Assembly (NCBI RefSeq): GCF_014203665.1
Contig: NZ_JACHJN010000002.1
Location: forward strand, 310,001 to 374,000
DNA length: 64,000 bases
Reading direction: 5' to 3'
From: Saccharothrix tamanrassetensis
GTDB lineage: Bacteria > Actinomycetota > Actinomycetes > Mycobacteriales > Pseudonocardiaceae
Both the position numbers and the translations under genes were made by a program. A model generated the notes under the pieces. The model ran no database searches. It was not told the DNA's origin and saw only the letters and a list, made by a program, of their open reading frames with translations. Of this stretch, positions 62,745-64,000 are shown one piece after another (the stretch's first letter is position 1; every line of letters begins with the position of its first letter).

Positions 62745-64000
62745 CCGAACGGCATCCCGAAGACCTGCTCGCGGGGTCGAGCAGGCTCTCCGACGTGACC
62801 ACCGGCACCGACACCAGTGACGCCGGCCGCGACAGCGACTCGTACGGCGCCAACCGGCAGGCCGACCAGCAGGCCGACGCCGACCAGCGCGGCGGTCAGC
62901 AGGCCGAACAGCACGGTCAGCACGGTCAGCAGGCCGATCCGTACGCCGCCTCGTCCCGGCAGACCACCGAGGGCACCGTCTACACGGTGACCGGCGGCGA
63001 CTGGGACGAGGTGCTGGCCGAGGCGGCGGGCGACGAGCGCATCGTCATGAACCTGGGGCCGCAGCACCCGTCCACGCACGGCGTGCTGCGCCTGGTGCTG
63101 GAGCTGGAGGGCGAGACCGTCACCCAGGCCCGCAGCGTCATCGGCTACCTGCACACCGGCATCGAGAAGAACGTCGAGTACCGCAACTGGACCCAGGGCG
63201 TCACGTTCGTGACGCGGATGGACTACCTGGCCCCGCTGCACAACGAGGCCGCGTACTGCCTGGCCGTGGAGAAGCTGCTCGGCGTCACCGTCCCGGAGCG
63301 CGCGCAGACCGTCCGGGTGCTGCTCATGGAGCTCAACCGGATCAGCTCGCACCTGGTGGCGCTGGCCACCGGCGGCATGGAGCTGGGCGCGCTGACCGGC
63401 ATGACGGCGGGCTTCCGCGAGCGCGAGGAAGTCCTGCACCTGCTGGAGTTCCTGACCGGCCTGCGGATGAACCACGCCTTCATCCGCCCCGGCGGCCTGG
63501 CGCAGGACCTCCCGGTCGACGCGCCGCAGCGCATCCGGGACTTCATCAAGGTGATGGACTCCCGGCTGCCGGACTACGACAAGCTGCTCACCGGCCAGCC
63601 GATCTGGCGCAACCGGTTGCAGGGCGTCGGGTACCTGCCGGTGGACGCGTGCCTGGCGCTGGGCATCACCGGCCCGATCCTGCGGTCCGCCGGCCTGCCG
63701 TGGGACCTGCGCAAGATCGAGCCCTACTCGGGCTACCAGGACTACGCGTTCGACGTGCCGACCTCCAACGAGGCCGACTCGTTCGCCCGCTACCGCCTGC
63801 GGGTGGCGGAGATCCACGAGTCGCTCAAGATCGTCCGGCAGGCGGTGGACCGGCTGGAGCCGGGCCCGGTCATGGTGGAGGACGCCAAGATCGCGTGGCC
63901 CGCGCAGCTGACCATCGGCGCGGACGGCATGGGCAACTCGCTGGAGCACGTCCGCAAGATCATGGGCCAGTCCATGGAGTCCCTGATTCACCACTTCAAG
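62741..64000 (+). CDS. nuoD: NADH-quinone oxidoreductase subunit D (3' end outside window)
   Basis: The frame is open from ATG 62741 to the window end, 420 codons, without a stop. The NuoD core starts near residue 98 with [27 protein letters not shown], then [41 protein letters not shown] and [15 protein letters not shown]. It carries part of the quinone-binding pocket. The first 75 residues are unusual: Asp/Gln/Gly-rich with [24 protein letters not shown] runs. ATGA overlap with nuoC. Confidence 0.96.
   Translation, partial: MTERHPEDLLAGSSRLSDVTTGTDTSDAGRDSDSYGANRQADQQADADQRGGQQAEQHGQHGQQADPYAASSRQTTEGTVYTVTGGDWDEVLAEAAGDERIVMNLGPQHPSTHGVLRLVLELEGETVTQARSVIGYLHTGIEKNVEYRNWTQGVTFVTRMDYLAPLHNEAAYCLAVEKLLGVTVPERAQTVRVLLMELNRISSHLVALATGGMELGALTGMTAGFREREEVLHLLEFLTGLRMNHAFIRPGGLAQDLPVDAPQRIRDFIKVMDSRLPDYDKLLTGQPIWRNRLQGVGYLPVDACLALGITGPILRSAGLPWDLRKIEPYSGYQDYAFDVPTSNEADSFARYRLRVAEIHESLKIVRQAVDRLEPGPVMVEDAKIAWPAQLTIGADGMGNSLEHVRKIMGQSMESLIHHFK

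Overview
The window is a stretch of chromosome from a high-GC, filamentous-type actinobacterium. Most genes use G or C at third codon positions, GTG and TTG starts are common, and many adjacent genes overlap by 4 bases. BldN-type and BldC-type developmental regulators, Rex, a mycothiol/F420-era gene set and a menaquinone pathway together point to Pseudonocardiales (Actinosynnema/Saccharothrix/Lentzea-like). That placement is an inference from gene content and recalled gene order. The order closely follows both the Mycobacterium tuberculosis Rv0500-Rv0563 block and the Streptomyces bldN-rex-hemACDB block. I saw no tRNA, rRNA, CRISPR array, transposase or integrase.

Layout. Positions 1-5.8 kb hold the end of proline dehydrogenase, a thioesterase, a 660-base gap with three long palindromes, proC, an excisionase-like HTH gene, the 33-residue ribosomal protein bS22, a sugar-epimerase-like gene and an acyltransferase. 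Positions 5.9-8.9 kb (minus strand) hold a HAD phosphatase and a BldN-type ECF sigma factor with its likely membrane anti-sigma partner. Positions 9-13.1 kb hold an acyl-CoA ligase, a glutaredoxin, a membrane molybdopterin oxidoreductase and a fasciclin lipoprotein. Positions 13.4-19.1 kb are rex-hemA-hemC-hemD-hemB. Positions 19.1-23.5 kb are a run of small membrane proteins, several of them evident paralogues. Positions 23.5-31.8 kb are hemL, a phosphatase and the cytochrome c maturation genes resA/ccdA/resB/ccsA, interrupted by a deaminase-toxin/Imm1-type immunity pair and a secreted M64 peptidase. Positions 31.9-38.2 kb hold a MinD-like ATPase with a repeat tail, bldC, an Lrp regulator, a PadR regulator, an ADP-ribosylglycohydrolase and a CysK2-like enzyme. 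Positions 38.3-49.3 kb carry menA, menE, menB, menD and menF, mixed with secreted proteins and an ECF sigma/CU044_5270 pair. Positions 49.8-53.4 kb are paaABCDE. Positions 54-60.7 kb hold an inositol phosphatase, two glycosyltransferases, the menaquinone methyltransferase and the menaquinone reductase menJ. From 61 kb the nuo (complex I) operon begins and runs off the end.

How it works together. The region is largely a respiratory-chain block: haem synthesis, cytochrome c maturation, menaquinone synthesis and NADH dehydrogenase. Four Rex-type operators tie parts of it together. One lies in the rex-hem promoter, two lie in tandem before nuoA, and one overlaps the leader of menJ. They suggest that the NADH/NAD+ ratio sets haem supply, complex I and the saturation state of menaquinone together. 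Several promoters look leaderless, with a -10 box 6-7 bases before the start codon.

The points most worth following are: the Rex site at menJ; the deaminase toxin/immunity pair inserted into the cytochrome c operon, whose toxin has Asp in place of the catalytic-site His; the three-palindrome block at 1.58-2.02 kb; the perfect 12-bp inverted repeat around the paaA start; the membrane-protein paralogue array; and tandem repeats anchored on the stop codons of three unrelated genes.
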